A DNA stretch of 64,000 nt, from NCBI GenBank assembly GCA_031216445.1, contig CM062218.1, positions 3,398,001-3,462,000 of the forward strand. Reading direction: 5' to 3'. Positions 47,991-61,500 of the stretch are shown here, in pieces. The first letter of the stretch is position 1; every line of letters starts with the position of its first letter. Source of the stretch: Lateolabrax maculatus (taxonomy: Eukaryota; Chordata; Actinopteri; Acropomatiformes; Lateolabracidae). The notes below the pieces were generated by a model. The model was given only the letters and a program-made list of their open reading frames with translations, searched no databases and was not told the DNA's origin. A program made the position numbers and the translations under genes.

Positions 47991-49139
47991 AAAGTGTACT
48001 GAAATTAGAATTCCATATTTTCAGCATGTAGTTAGGAGCTCAAAGTTATATGTAACTTTATTAAAATATATATACAAATTTAGCCCGGTTTTAGCCCAGA
48101 CGTACAAATGATCAATAATTGCTGCTTACTGGGAGGCCAAAAACAATTACTAAATAAAAAAATAAAAAACAGTTCCATGCCGTGTCATGCAATAGAAATT
48201 TTTTTTTTTGCCAAAGCTGTGAGCTGCTTTAAAACGGAAATTTGTGGCTTGTTGTTTCTGTGAAAAAGTTCAACTGGTTCAGAACAGGAAACCTTCTTTC
48301 TACCACAACTAAATGTGTAAAACTGTTGCCTGCTGTGTTATTTTGGGCAGTTTTTGGGGTGTGTGTCTGGAGATGATGACATTTCCTTACTGCTAATTTG
48401 ATTACTTTTACATAACTGTTTTAGCTAACTGCTTTCAAATAGTTTAATGATAAGTCAGATCAGTTCCCACCACAGTGCAGATTCAGACGTATATATGACG
48501 GGGCTGAACTAATGCAGCTCACAGCGGTTGGAGGTTTGTGGTCGTTTGAGATGGAGCAGGATCCGAAGCTGAAACTGTGTTTGATGTGGACTAGATATAT
48601 GTTTTTCTTCTGTGGTATTTTGATGTACTTCCTCTCAACCTCCAAAGGCCGGTGATGTTCACAGATGCTGCAGTAGGACTCTGTGTTTCTGGGTTGTGTC
48701 TGTTAAAACATCTGCTTCATATACACAAATGTCCACTGAATGCCACAATCGAATGCCAAGAACAACAACAACAGTCACTCAGTCTAGTTCTGCTCTCCAG
48801 TTCAGTAAAACATTCGCTGGGTTAAAATCTTGAGTTTGTGGTAGTTCATCGTGGGATAAATCCTCTGCTTGACAGGAAGTGATGCCTTATATTCAAGTGT
48901 AAACTGATCCAGTGTGCACAATACCACGACCCTGAAACTGAAGCAACTTCATGGAATTCAGCCATCATTCATTGTTTGTGCTGTAGCATAAAGATTTCTT
49001 ATTTAAAGCCCCCTTCAGACAAGCATCTGATGGAAATTAAACACGTCGGAGTCATGTCTGAATAAGCACTCCGGTCACTTTTATGTTAAAGTCACAACGG
49101 CAATCTTACTGGGTAACACAACATGACACAAGTGTGAAA

Positions 49140-49225
49140 AAACCCTTTTCACAGCTGGAAAACCACAGGTGGAATTAATACCATTAATTATGGCTGCACT
49201 CCATTTAGGCTTACTAGGAAACTAG
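49140..49225. repeat. Dispersed repeat (CCCTTTTCACAGCTGGAAAA type), copy 2
   Basis: CCACAGGTGGAATTAATACC and TTATGGCTGCACTCCATTTA parallel 22190-22285. Confidence 0.55.
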
Positions 49226-49896
49226 ATGGAATGGGGCCCCGTTGATCTTATTATTTCCGCCTGTGCTTTTCCTGCTTCGACAAGTCCAAACGTCGGCTGT
49301 GAAAAGGGTCAACTGAACGACGGCAGGTTAAGACCACACATGCAGAGAGACAGAAATGCATGTCAGATACCATAAAAAACTCTCTAATGACGTTAAATGA
49401 TGAAATTGATGTGAGACAACAGAAAACTCCCTTGTTATCATTACACTTATGACTCATCCGAGGTGCCAAATATGGCTCGAGCGTTGAGGCTCTTTCTATG
49501 AATGTCCTGTCCTGTCATGTCTGAATCAAGCTGTGAGGAACATTAACCTAGAAATCATCTTTCTCTGAATAATGAAAAACCATCATTTAAAGAGAGAAAA
49601 TGAAGCCAGCAATGTTACATGTCCCATGTCTGAGCTGCAGCTGCTGCTGTTTTGTTCCAACTCAAGCAGAGCATCACACAGGCTGTGGTTATTTAAAGGC
49701 AAATTATCATTCAAATGTTCTTTAAGCTTGACTTTTAGTTCCCATAAAAGTGGTTTGGACATCATGAACTGACAACGAGTTTTATTTACAACCTGTCTCA
49801 GAAATTTGGCCGGTGATGAGTAAAATGTTTCGTAACCAACAGGATGGAGGTAAACCAGCTGAAGCCTGTCTCACACACACCTGAAACAGGAACCAC

Positions 49897-49971
49897 CTGT
49901 GGTTCATTAAAGGTAAACACTCTTTTCATCTCATGAAAAGAGTGTTTACCTTTACTGCTGGTGAACCACAG
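49897..49971. repeat. Long near-perfect inverted repeat (hairpin)
   Basis: A perfect 19-base arm, AGGTAAACACTCTTTTCAT at 49911-49929, is followed by a 3-base loop and its exact complement at 49933-49951. Outside this, CTGTGGTTCA (49897-49906) pairs perfectly with TGAACCACAG (49962-49971) across short unpaired stretches. It is not part of any exon I can see. Confidence 0.95.
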
Positions 49972-50599
49972 CTCATGTGAAGGCTTTGATTGACAAAAAA
50001 ATGAATTTCACTTTTGGTGTTTTTAAACTCACACACTGACCTCAGTTACATGGAGCATTCCCCCCCATCTGATTTAGCAATCTGATGGAAAATTCCCATA
50101 AAATATTGAAATTAAAATGATCAATAGGAAGTCCTATTTACATGCTCCACATTCAGATATATCGTGCAGCAGTTTAATCAGATAAGCACGAAAACAATCT
50201 TCCGCTTAGCCCCTGAAACTGATGCACACTTGAGATTTGATCTCACACGGTTCAGAAAACTCAGCAAAATGTCTGTGGGCACCTGCGATGACGAACAACA
50301 GAAGAGAAATGAATCATCAGTCAGTGTCTGGTGAGACACTGACACTGATTCTATGAATGTTATTACATAAACCAAAACCAGCAAACTCATGTAGGATCTT
50401 TAATCATGTTTAAGTAAATATCTTGTCTTATAGTATAAATTCATGATTTACTTATTTATTTTTCTTTACTCCACCTTTTTCCACCTTTAAGTAGATTCAA
50501 AGTTGGAAAAATCATCTTGTTGCAACATATCATATCACATATATGTAGTCTGTATCAGCTTGTTCCAACTCTTTTCAAAGCTATATGATACACATGGAG

Positions 50600-50870
50600 A
50601 AACATATTCAAACCAGATACTCTTTATATTTACTTAAGTATTTACATTTTATGCAACTTTACATCTGTACTCCACTATATTTCAGAGAAATTGGAAATAT
50701 ACCTTTTACTCATTTATTTAGCTGAAACTAACTTATAGTTACTGACTACTTTTCAGATTAGGATTGTACATACAAAAAATTAGTTTATGAATTATAAAGT
50801 GTCATAGATTAAACTACCCAACAGTATATGAGGCAGTTAAAAGTAGCTTCACAAACTACATTAAAAGGGC
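50600..50870. repeat. Dispersed repeat family B, copy 4
   Basis: ATATTTACTTAAGTATTTAC, ATCTGTACTCCACTATATTT and ATATGAGGCAGTTAAAAGTA match the same teleost family as the Siglec-intron copies. Confidence 0.65.
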
Positions 50871-53302
50871 CAGTCTGCACTTCTTTTTCTCTGTTGCCCA
50901 AAAGAAATTGATGTCTTACTCTCATATTCAGTTGGTCACGCGATCTCTCGGGTTCATCAGATTAGGGGACATGTGGTGCGTTCGATGCCCCAGTGACACC
51001 GTCAGCTGCTACATGGGGCAGAGGATGTAGGCAGCTTTATAGTTGCTGCACTTTCTTCTTCATTTCCCTTCTTGTGGGCAGCAGCCTTCCTTTTGTAAAC
51101 AGAATCCACTTCTGTTCTTGTCAGCTGGACCATATTCTTCTGCTTTGAAGCTCAACTGCATTGGCTACCGCTGGTAAGGGCTCTTTTAATTTATGAATCA
51201 TCACCTTCTTATTCTCTGCCTCCTTGGACAGAGTTTCCATATTCTGTTTCGCCAACTGTGGCAGCTGACAGCTGACCTTTACCTGGATATTTTTAAATGT
51301 ATTTTCATTATATTTTGTTGTTTTAGCTCTATGAGTCTTAAACACACATGTTCATACATGTTTTTAAGATTAAAGTTAAAATGAACCTTTGGTGGACCTA
51401 AAGTCTGGCTTGGCTCTGTCCTCCATGGTTTATACTGTGCTAAGCTTTGAGAAAACAATCTCAGCACAAGATTAATTTAGTAGCTATTGTGGAGCTTTCG
51501 ATCAATAGTTTCTCCAGTTGTCACTGAATTATGGATTTCCAAATTTCCACTTGTTACTCAGCACTTGAAGGACTTCTTGTCCATGTCGGCTTAACAACTT
51601 TCAAAGTTCATTCTTGACCCTGGAAACAGAACAAAGCGACCTCACCTCAAGGTCCATTGATAAACTTGAATGTGTAACAGATACTTTATATTATAATTAA
51701 AATGCAATAAAACTGCATTAGTTGAATACAAAGATAATCATGGATAAAAATATAATTAAGTCAATAAAGCTGCTTCTATTGGAGATGAAACTGGTCTTTT
51801 GATCTTACTCAGCAAATCTAAGAGCTGTGATGTTAACATGGACGCGTTGTGCACTGAAAGCTGTAGTGGAAGTTTTTGATTGTCAAACTCATTTAAGATG
51901 CTCAAGAATTATGCAAAAGGTTCCTCAGTTGTCTCAGTTGCATCAAATGCCTACACAGACACCTTGGCACATTCTCAGACACTGAAGCACAGTGACTCAG
52001 CTGGGTACATCTGACTGGTCCACACACACACACACAAATCTCCTAATGTCTATTTTCATAGCATCATATGAAGATTTAAGACTCGTGATCAGAAAAGTTT
52101 AGTTGTTTAAGAGACACTGAGCCCTTTTTTAAAAAGCTTGTGACTTTTTTCCTTGAACACGACATTTTTCTTTTTTTTCATGCTCGTCATATTTCAGTCA
52201 GACTTCTTGAGTGTTTTTAGCATAAAAGTAAAATAGGAAGTAACCCAAGCTCACGCTGTGTTCTTGAACCAGCTTCTGAAATAGACACCATCTGTGGTTG
52301 ACCTGCATTTAGTCTCCACATCGCTTTGCAGAACAATGAGAGAAAACAGGAAGGAAAGCAAGCTTTCTTTGTGATCCACTGACACATACTGCAAGTAATC
52401 AAGAAGTTGAATATTTCACCTCACAAATGGGATATTCTGTATGATGGTTGTTTATCTGTCTGACTGACAAACTGACATGCACTCTCCTGTTAGCTGATGT
52501 CAAAATAAATTCACTTAAAATAAAACAAGACAGAGTTAAAACAGATGTAAGTCAAGGACAAACTGGGGAAAAACAAGTGTTGTGGGTATGATATATGAAG
52601 CTGTATTTTTGTGGTTTTTACACTTTCAGTTGATAAGTGACACAGTTGAACTCCTTCCTGCTCAGTTGTTGACTTTGGTGGTCAAACAACATCTTATACC
52701 TTTTCCTAACTTTCAGCACAATGAACTGCAAAGAGACTCAAGGATCACAGACTGGGTCCTCTGCTTTGCTTTCATGAAATTCAGCTGCATTTCGGATGTG
52801 TGCCATGCCCTTTCTGTTCTGCCATTGGGTGAAAACTGTATTTTACTTACATATTTTGTTCATGCCGGGGAAAGAAATGCCACATCTGCAGAAAAAAAAG
52901 ATGGTGTTGTACACAAATGAATAACCTATGTGGCCAGATTTGTAAATTCTTAACTCAAATCATCAATTTGTGTCCACAAATCACTTAACTTGTTATACTT
53001 TGGGCTTTTGGCTGTTAAACTAAATTTTATCTTTGTCATTCCTTAATCTAATTTTTGAAATAAGATAGCTTCTGTTTATTAGTTTGAGCTAAAAAAAAAT
53101 ATTTGTGGGGAAAATTAGGCTCTGCAAAAACAAATAAAAAAGTTCACAATCACTATTTTCACTATTTTGATATTTAACTAATCCACTCTGACCACCACAT
53201 GTCACGTCATCTTGCTGTGTTTTCTCCTTGTTTGATAGAAACAGGAGAAATATGATGGGTAACATTTTGATTTTCCTTTTTTCTCTGTTTTCCAGCCACA
53301 CA

Positions 53303-55482
53303 ATGTCTCCCAATGCCTCTCTTCACACCCTCACAACCTCCAACAATGGCCAGACGGCAACTGTGGACATTGACGCCATCATGGACAACGTCTCCATCGT
53401 CCTCTACACACTGACCGTCGTGCTCGGCATCACAGGGAACTCCATGGTGATCTGGGTGGCTGGATTCAAGCTCAAGGTAGACGGACAGACATCCTTTAAT
53501 AGATCGGAAAATGAAAGTTTGTATTATATAATTTGGTCTTATGGAGGTGGTGGTGGAGAGCTTTGTCTTTCACGTTGGTCCAAAATCTTCTGTAGGTGTT
53601 CAACTGGGTTGAGATCCTGTGACTGTAAAGGCCAGAGAATTTTATTCACATAATTTTTATACTCACCAAACCATTCAGTGAGCCCTGGTGCACAGAAGCA
53701 TCTGCATTTGATATTCCTCCAGTTATTCAGGTTTTTCTTTAATTTGTCGTCTGTCTGTCTGTCTATATGTGATCCATGAAGAATGAAGTTTGCCCATGCT
53801 GGTGTTGAATAACAAAAAGCTGTGAATTTCAAGAATGTGTGATATTCACAATGGAAAATAGACTGAGACTTATTTCTGCATTCTGAATACCAACTCAGGA
53901 CTTGTATTCAGAGCACATAGTTGTATATAATGTATATTAACTGAGTATAGTTGTATATGGTAATATACAAGTATATTAATGAAAGCATTCAGCTATCGTG
54001 TATGTTGTTATTTTTAGTACTTTTTGAAATCATAGAAGAAAGACGATCCTGCAGAACTTGCCTGAGAATCATCACGTTTTTTTAAGTTTTCTTCAGTATC
54101 AAAGTAATTCACTGATACTTGCCTGCACACCCATGGAGACACTGCAAACTAATCACTAATCACTAATTCTGCATACTTTGAATGGTGCCAATTTGCGAAA
54201 ATGTGAACATTATACTTCCTGTTTATAACCCACCAAAGCCTCCAAATTGTGGGGACTATAGTTCCAAAACTAAAGAGTAGGGGAGTAAGGGAGTAAAAAA
54301 CATCATAAATATTAACATTTTTCATGTTTCACTACTAATATGCTTTTGATCTTTTGATTACTATGCTTTAATGTTAATGTTTTCATTATATTATAACAGT
54401 GTGCTTCAGATAAGAGTCTGATCATGAGAAATAACTGATGGGTTTGGCAAACGTAACGCTGTCTAATGCTAAAGTTGGATGGAGTTAAACAAAACAAACA
54501 GAGAGCAGGACGGAGTCATTGACTTCACTCTAAACTCTGATATAGTTGCATCTTTTATCTTTTATTTTCCTATTTTCTTCTTCCTCCTCAGCCAAAGGTC
54601 ACCAACGTGTGGCTGGTGAATCTGGCGATAGCTGACCTGATCTTCTGCTTCACACGAGTCTTCTCCCTCACCAAGAAGCTCTTCTTCGACCACTGGCCCT
54701 TCGGCGTCTTCCTGTGCAAGTTCAACGGCTTCTTCAAATACGCCAACATGTTCTGCTCCGTCTTTCTGTTGGCTGTGATCAGTTTGGACAGAGTGCTCTG
54801 CGTCTGGCAGCCCGTCTTCACCAAGAGACGACGCACCCTGTGGGCCGCGAGGGTCGTGGCTGTCTGCGTCTGGGCCACCGCCATCGTCTTCAGCACTCCG
54901 TACTTCGTCTACCGCCAAGTCTACCTGGGGAAGAACAACCTGAGTAAGTGCTCTTTGGACGTGAAGGAGGCGAAGGGGGACAACAGCGCCAAACTGGCTC
55001 TCTACTCCATCCGCTTCCTGTGTGGCTTCATGTTGCCTTTCATGGTCATCCTCATCTGTTACATCCTGGCCGGGCTTGGCATCCGGCGCACCCGCTTGTC
55101 AGGGAAGTCCCGTCCACTCCGTATACTGGCGTCATTGGTCATCGCGTTCTTCCTGTGCTGGGCGCCGTACCACTGCCTCCTGCTGGTGAAGATGGTGAAT
55201 AGTAAGAACATAGTGGTGAAGATCTGGCACCCTTTGGCGTCAGGCATCGCCTACTTTAACAGCTGTGTGAACCCGCTGCTGTACTTCTGCCTGGGGCTGG
55301 ACGTGAGGGGACGGTTCAAGCAGAGTCTGGCGGGGGTGTACAGGAGAGCTCTGGCGGACGACATGGACGGACAGACGACCCAGTCCAACGACCGCTCTTT
55401 GGACGAGAGCACCGGGTCGAAGCACGGCACAACTGTGGTGGCAGGAAGGAACCAGACCTCGGTGGATGTGGCTAAAGTCTGA
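53303..55482 (+). CDS. Formyl-peptide/chemoattractant-type G protein-coupled receptor
   Basis: Rhodopsin-class seven-helix receptor of the FPR/CMKLR/C5aR group, expected at the plasma membrane of leukocytes where this group senses peptide chemoattractants through Gi. Two coding exons, 53303-53476 and 54592-55482, join in phase 0 to give 354 residues. Visible features: N-glycosylation site NAS at residues 4-6; TM1 with GITGNSMVIW; TM2 LAIADL (Asp73); HWPFGVFLCKF with the disulfide Cys100; DRV at 124-126 (DRC in human FPRs); a second-loop cysteine in SKCSLD; TM6 FFLCWAPYH; TM7 NSCVNPLLYF; then a serine/threonine-rich tail. HWPFGVFLCKF and the IALDR-like AVISLDRVLCVWQPVF are closest to FPR1/FPR2. 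The start was chosen because an acceptor lies 7 bases before it; an upstream in-frame ATG at 53228 would lie in the intron. Human FPR coding regions are intronless; this one is split after TM1. A chemerin-like receptor label remains possible. Confidence 0.85.
53543..53832 (-). pseudogene. Tc1-like transposase remnant
   Basis: The minus-strand frame includes NKILWPLQSQDLNPVEHLQK, the SPDLNPIEH-type motif of Tc1/mariner DDE transposases, and an FGEYKNYVNKIL-type stretch before it. It is a C-terminal fragment with no N-terminal DNA-binding part. It lies inside the only coding intron of the chemoattractant-type receptor, in the opposite orientation. Confidence 0.8.
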
Positions 55483-57146
55483 GTCTCTCCCAGAGTTTCC
55501 TGAACACATCTTTGAGCATTTGAGGGCCACACTGGTGGTTTTTCATGTTTTACTCCACTAAAGTCACAGCAAAATGGCAGTTTGAGCGTCTCTAGCGACA
55601 TTTTGATATAAAAACACTCCATAATGACACAGGTTGACATGTATTTGGCACATAACATTGTGGAACAACCACACAAGGGCACTCATTTTATTTCACTTTC
55701 TTATTATTTCTTTAACAACAACTACTGGTGAACATTTTCTGAAGGATCTCTTTAACAGCCACATCCCTGGATACATAGATTACATGTTCATATTTATAAA
55801 AGTATCCATAGTATTAGTACTTGTGCTGACAGACTGTGACAGTTCTATAAGGTGCCACGGGTCATTTTGTAGGTGTGAAAGATGAGATCTGAAACTTCTG
55901 GTAGAGAAGTATCACAAATATCAAGACACGGTGTGAGGGACTGTTTTAACCTGCGGTTGGTGTGTTTGAAGGTGTTCTGGTGTTAGACAGCTGCTAAACA
56001 GCAACAATATTCATATTATCCTTTTCATGGTGTCGGCTTACTGTTTGTCTTCTGGATTACATATTTTTATCGTAGTTTAGCTCAGCAAAACAACCGTTTT
56101 CTGCAGGCAACTTTCAAGTGTTTGCGAGTTAAAAAAAAAGAAGTCTCTGCTCACAACTGCATTGTTGCAAGTAAAAAAATTGCTTTTCACAAAAAAATTT
56201 AAACGGTGGCTTGTTGAGTGTAATGGATTATCTTCCTCAGACATTTGTACATTACCACTAGTGTGGTAAAAGTACTGAGACAGTGAAATAGAAAGAAGAA
56301 CTTCTTTCAATTATAGTTTAGACTATTGTAAGTATTATTTCCTTCTCAGACTATTAAATTATTGTAGGTGCATTTGAAAATTGCGCTTCTCCAAAGGATG
56401 AGCAATTTGCCAAAGGGTTTTTGGAAATATTTATTCAATGGTTTTGTTGAACAGCAGAGAGACATTATGCTGCTGACTCTATAGAGACGTTATGTTCTCA
56501 AAATGAACATGTTGGCGTACTGAGGTCAGATACACATTTTCCTATAAAGCTGCATTTGATACATGTGATTTAAGTCACAGATGAAAAGTGGAACTGTGGA
56601 GATATCGGAAGGATGGCTGAGGGAAGTGAAACTATTAAAAGGAAAGCCAGTGATGACTTTGTCATGACACTGTCTGGTGTTCAGGGGTCACGCTGAAGGG
56701 TAGATGAATTGAAACGGAACAGAAAATTCATTGCATTTCAAAAAGTTCAGCTTCCTCGGTTCAGAGGGGGGCAGACCTTTCACCGTATGGCTTTTATGGG
56801 ACACATATGGATAATTAAGTCAAGCCTAGAAAGTGGTCGGTCCTTAGCAACCAGCCCATAAACAGCTTGCTCTGTAGATTACTTACACATCACTAGGATA
56901 CGTGTGCAATCAGACTGTTTATCTTGAACTCACTGTTCTTTGGGCTTTATGGCATTGTGTGTAGCAGCAGTCTGATGCTGAATGTTATGAATATAAGCTC
57001 ACAGTGTTACATTTTGATTTAAATTTCACTGCAATAATGGACAATAAGTCACTAGTTATACGTTTTTTGTCTTAACATTTCTGTAACACATGAAAATATT
57101 ACTTTGTAAATACTATTATAAGATTATAGAGAAACTGCAATGTGAA

Positions 57147-57152
57147 AATAAA
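57147..57152 (+). terminator. Candidate poly(A) signal of the chemoattractant-type receptor
   Basis: AATAAA about 1.66 kb past the stop codon on the plus strand. It is a eukaryotic poly(A) signal. Confidence 0.4.
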
Positions 57153-57184
57153 AGCTTTTAAACTTACAAGTGTCTTTAAACTGT

Positions 57185-57190
57185 TTTATT
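57185..57190 (-). terminator. Candidate poly(A) signal of chs1
   Basis: TTTATT on the plus strand is AATAAA on the minus strand, 1.38 kb past the chs1 stop. It faces the plus-strand signal only about 30 bases away. Confidence 0.3.
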
Positions 57191-57559
57191 GTGCAAAGAT
57201 GTCAACACAACTACCAAAAGCAGCAGTGTTGGTTATCCAAGATAATAATAAGAGTGTTATCTGTTGTGGTCTCTTTAATGGTTGAAAGACAGATAAATTA
57301 AGGTTAATTCCATGGCCCATTACTTAAAAAAATAAGTAATACGGAAATGTGTAATGTTCATCTTGAGCATTAAAATATGCACCTTTTATTAAAAGCTGTG
57401 GGAGAAAGTGCTTAACAAAACATGATCAGATTAAAATAAATAGTAAGTAAAACATACATAATGATAAGAATAGCAATAAGTAACAGAAAATCAGACAAAA
57501 CAAACAAGCAACAACAATAAAACTTTGACAATGATACCAGCAAAGTTAACCCAAATTTA

Positions 57560-57780
57560 AAAGATAGGTCTTTCAGTTCTTTTTAAATTTCCAAGGGCGT
57601 TTGCTGTTCTAAGGTCCAAGCGGAGGTTGTTCCACAGTTCAGAGCCATGAAACAGAAAGCAGCCTCATCAGATTTCTTGTTGGACATTTTAGGAACTTCT
57701 AAAAGAAAGTAGAAGATCTGAGAGTTGTTGTTGGGACGGAAACTGAAAGGCAGTCGCTGATACATGAAGGCGCTAGATTG
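57560..57780. repeat. Probable dispersed fish repeat (GAGGTTGTTCCACAGTTC type)
   Basis: GAGGTTGTTCCACAGTTCAG, CATGAAACAGAAAGCAGCCT and AAGTAGAAGATCTGAGAG recall a repeat frequent in teleost genomes. Only one copy is here. Confidence 0.4.
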
Positions 57781-58571
57781 TGTATATTAGATTATTTGTA
57801 GATAAGTAAAAGGACTTTAAAAGGATTTAAAAGGAACGTTAAATGTTCGCTACAGCAGGACTTATTCGACAACGACACAATGGGGGAGAGTGGAGCTCTC
57901 TGAAGCTCCGTTCAAGACAATATTAGATCAGAGAAGTTCTTCACAAAGAGCTTTAATGGGAAATAGAGACACAACACATATTTTAAAATGTAACAGTCAG
58001 CCTGTAATGAGCCCATCTTTTCACAAACCATCATCATGGATTATTATGAAAACAGGTAAATTCATAGAAAATATATGGCTTCAACGTTCAAAAAGTGTCT
58101 TGAACAAATGCTCAAAGGTGAGTTAAAACATTTCACACCAGGAACTGGTGTAACACTCTCAATTACAATAAATGACTCATTGTTTTCAGTTTCAGTTTTA
58201 CATTGACTTTATGTTCTCGTAAGTCACTTTTTTTTTTTTTACCTCTGCATGTAGCCACTGGATTTCATATTTAACAAGCTCCTCTTGTTAGTCATGGTTT
58301 GATCTACTTTTCTATAGTCAAATAAAAACCAGTCAAATTCCAGATGTTCTTTTAATCAAGAACTGAAAACAATGACCTCCTAGCTGCACACACACACACA
58401 AACACACATACAGTTCGGTTCTCTTCACTTCAAAACTGGGTCACTAAACAGGTTAAATAAATATCATAAACTCGACTGAAAGAATGAAATAAGATAAATA
58501 TAATGAAGATTAAGATAAAGTTGGATTCAGTGCTAAAATAAGTTTTTGGTTGCGCTTGCGTCTGTCTTTGT

Positions 58572-61500
58572 TTACACCAGAGTTCCACCGTTGTGGCGTC
58601 GGTAAAGCAGACCGGGAAAATCAAAGTCATCACTATCATCATCCTCATCATCCTTGACCTGCAGGGAATTCACATGATTAGTGCACATCAATGCTGCACA
58701 ACCACACCTACAACAAGAACTTCATGCACCAATTCATTGACAAAAGGTTTCCAGTCTAAGCGTAGCATTAGAAGGGCGGGGCGGGGGGTGTGACGCAGTA
58801 CACTGTAAACAAATTGGACCATACATTTTAGGCAAAGTGCGTGTCTGTATCTGACATGTTAATTGGCCCTTATGCTTTGTTCCCACTCATGCGCCAATAA
58901 AAACGTGTGAAACAGGAAATATAAGAGGAGGTTGTACAGTGCGTTCAGAACATGACGATAAATACTGAATCACAGCACAAAATCTATCTGAGCTGGTATG
59001 TTCATTTGATTTGTTTTATTTAATTTATAGATGTATTTTTATCAACATTAGATGTTTCTCCATCTGACATCCCTCAAAAGAAAAAAAATGTTGTACGCTC
59101 TGATGAAGATTGGGATCAAGATTTACCCATCACACACGGCGTGCCTTGATATTATCCTACAAGATTGATGTTATCACACAGTGTGTTTGCCTTTATTTGT
59201 ATAAAAGGAAAGGCTGCTGTGTTTTGAGTGAGATACTCTAGTTGGCTACTCTAACAATAGCAGTAGTAGAACAATCAGTAATAACAGTGGTAGTAATAGA
59301 AATAGTAGCAGTAGTAATGGTAGCAGTATCAGTATAGAAGTTGTACGTACCTGTTGCTGTTTGTGTTTTCCAGACTTGGACTCTGTATCCAGAAAGGCCA
59401 CATAATGGATCAGGGTGTATATTCTGAAAAAAAAAAACAAAGAACAAGAAAGTTATAGTTAAAAAGGAATAACTTACTGATCTACATCAGGAATATCAAA
59501 TAACAAAAGTCACTCCTTTGACTCGATATGGCAGGGGATTGGTTACCTGTGGTACAGCATGGCTAAGAACTGGATGAAAACCAGCAAAGCGAAGGCCAGG
59601 ATGAACATGAAGCCCAGGGGGTCGATGTACATGTACTGTCCAGTGAACTGCAGGTTGATGTCGACCTTTGGCACCTTGATGAAGATGTCCACCTGGAAGA
59701 GCTGCAGGGTGAAGGTCACTATGAGCCACATGGCGTTGCAAATGAAGTAGATGAAGGTCATCTGTACATGAGGAAAGAACAAAAGGATCATTTTTAGAAT
59801 AATTTTATATTATTATTTATTTGATATCATTAAAGCAAATCATGCACAAACAGCATCATCACATCATCATTTAATTCATCACACTGACACATAGTCACCT
59901 TGTTTCTCAAGTCCTTCAGTTCATCAGACATTTTTTTCTGCTTCTTCTTGTCCTCAGGCAGAGGCTCCAGGTACTTGGCTGTCAGCTCTCTGAAGAAGTG
60001 TTCCTCATCCTGCAGAGAAATCCCTTCAATAAAGTCTCGTACTTTATGTGTATATCAAGCTGCTAAAAACTCATATTTAAAGGGGAACCTATTATGCTCA
60101 TTTCCAGCTCTATATTTTTATTCTGGCACTCCAAAAAAGTAGCGATAAAGTGTGTGATAAAACGAGACATTCGCACCTGGTCGAGTGTGTCCTCCTGCAG
60201 CTGCATGTCTTCAGACAAGCTCTGTAGCTGTGTGACCCAACCTGGAGAGAAGCAGAAATACAGTGGCATCAAAGTGTGTGAATCATACACAATCAATTTT
60301 ACAACAGATTTTAAGCTTATTTTTTTCTAGTTTCCTTCCTATTAGGACTTACACTGTTTAGGACAGGGGAAAGCAGGCTCATCTCGCCTGAAACAAAATA
60401 AGAAATAACAGTAATAAATAACAACAAACCAGTTTACTCATCGTTCAATCAATGTAATCAACCTACTGAGCCATCTAATGCTTCATACTGTATGGTTGAA
60501 AACTCAGTATATATTAAGGGTTTCACTAGTCATTGAAAATATGATATTTGCCAACATTACATTGATGTTATTATCAGCCGTGAAACCTTTACTGTTTACA
60601 TTACCAACCCTCCAATCAATGCTCTACCTTCAGGTCTTACCTCTGCTCCTCCCCAGGCATCTTCACACCCTCCACAATAGTGTTATGGTTTTGAAGTTCA
60701 GGCTCTGCCAGGTTCTCCTGGCTGACAAGGAGCTCGTCTGCACTGCCTCTCCGACAGAGTTTTCTACAGCATTTTGCCCGCGAGAAGAATCGCCCAAATT
60801 CGCTTTTGGCTGCAAGAGTAACGATCAGTTTCAGCTCATCTCAAACATTACATGGAGCAGCATTGTGTGCAGCATTTGCCTGTTTTGGAACTCTGAACAA
60901 CCAGTGCCTAACAATTTCAGTCGCTTTTAAGAACAGTTGACACTATTTTGATGTTTTCACTGAAACAGATGTACTAGTATCTACCTTTCTGGGCTTTGGT
61001 TTGTGGGGCGGCGGCTGCTGGTGTGGCAGCTCCGGCAGGGGGCGTCGTCTCCCTGGTGCCCCAGGACACGTTGTTCATGTTGACCATGGAGTAAATAGCC
61101 AGCAGCAGGTAGGCACTAGGGATGCAGAGGATGTAAAGCAAGCCGAAGCACACCAGGCCAACCTCCTGAGGATGCATGAGTGCAGTAACGAGGTAGAAGC
61201 TCGCAAGGGTGATGATGAAGAGGCTGCTGGGAGTCATGATGGTTTTGTCCTTTATCATGTTTCCTAATGGATGATAAACAGATGGAAATGAGACTTAAAT
61301 AGCCAGAAACCATTCAGGCTTTGTTCACTTCCGAGTTTGTGTCTAACATACCTATTATGGCAACTGCTGCTATCATCATGAGGAAGGCGTACAGGATGCT
61401 CAGGACTGATGCAACAACAATCTGAGTGTCCGGCTTGATCTTGAAGCTGATACCGAGGAAGATAGCAGGAGGTATGACAGCCAGGACCAGAGCAGCGCTG

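Larger units (their letters stand above)
47991..53295. other. Intergenic DNA, no gene recognised
   Basis: Apart from the hairpin and repeats listed separately, I see only unsupported short frames. The minus frame at 51121-51345 has a plausible amphipathic look (LAKQNMETLSKEAENKKVMI) but no splice sites or family match. Confidence 0.5.

Noticed and set aside
51121..51345. 74-residue minus-strand frame with helical character
   Set aside because: No splice sites, no family match and no neighbouring exon.
54562..54918. Long antisense frames over the chemoattractant-type receptor
   Set aside because: Shadows of a GC-rich coding exon. The plus-strand frame has all seven-helix motifs.
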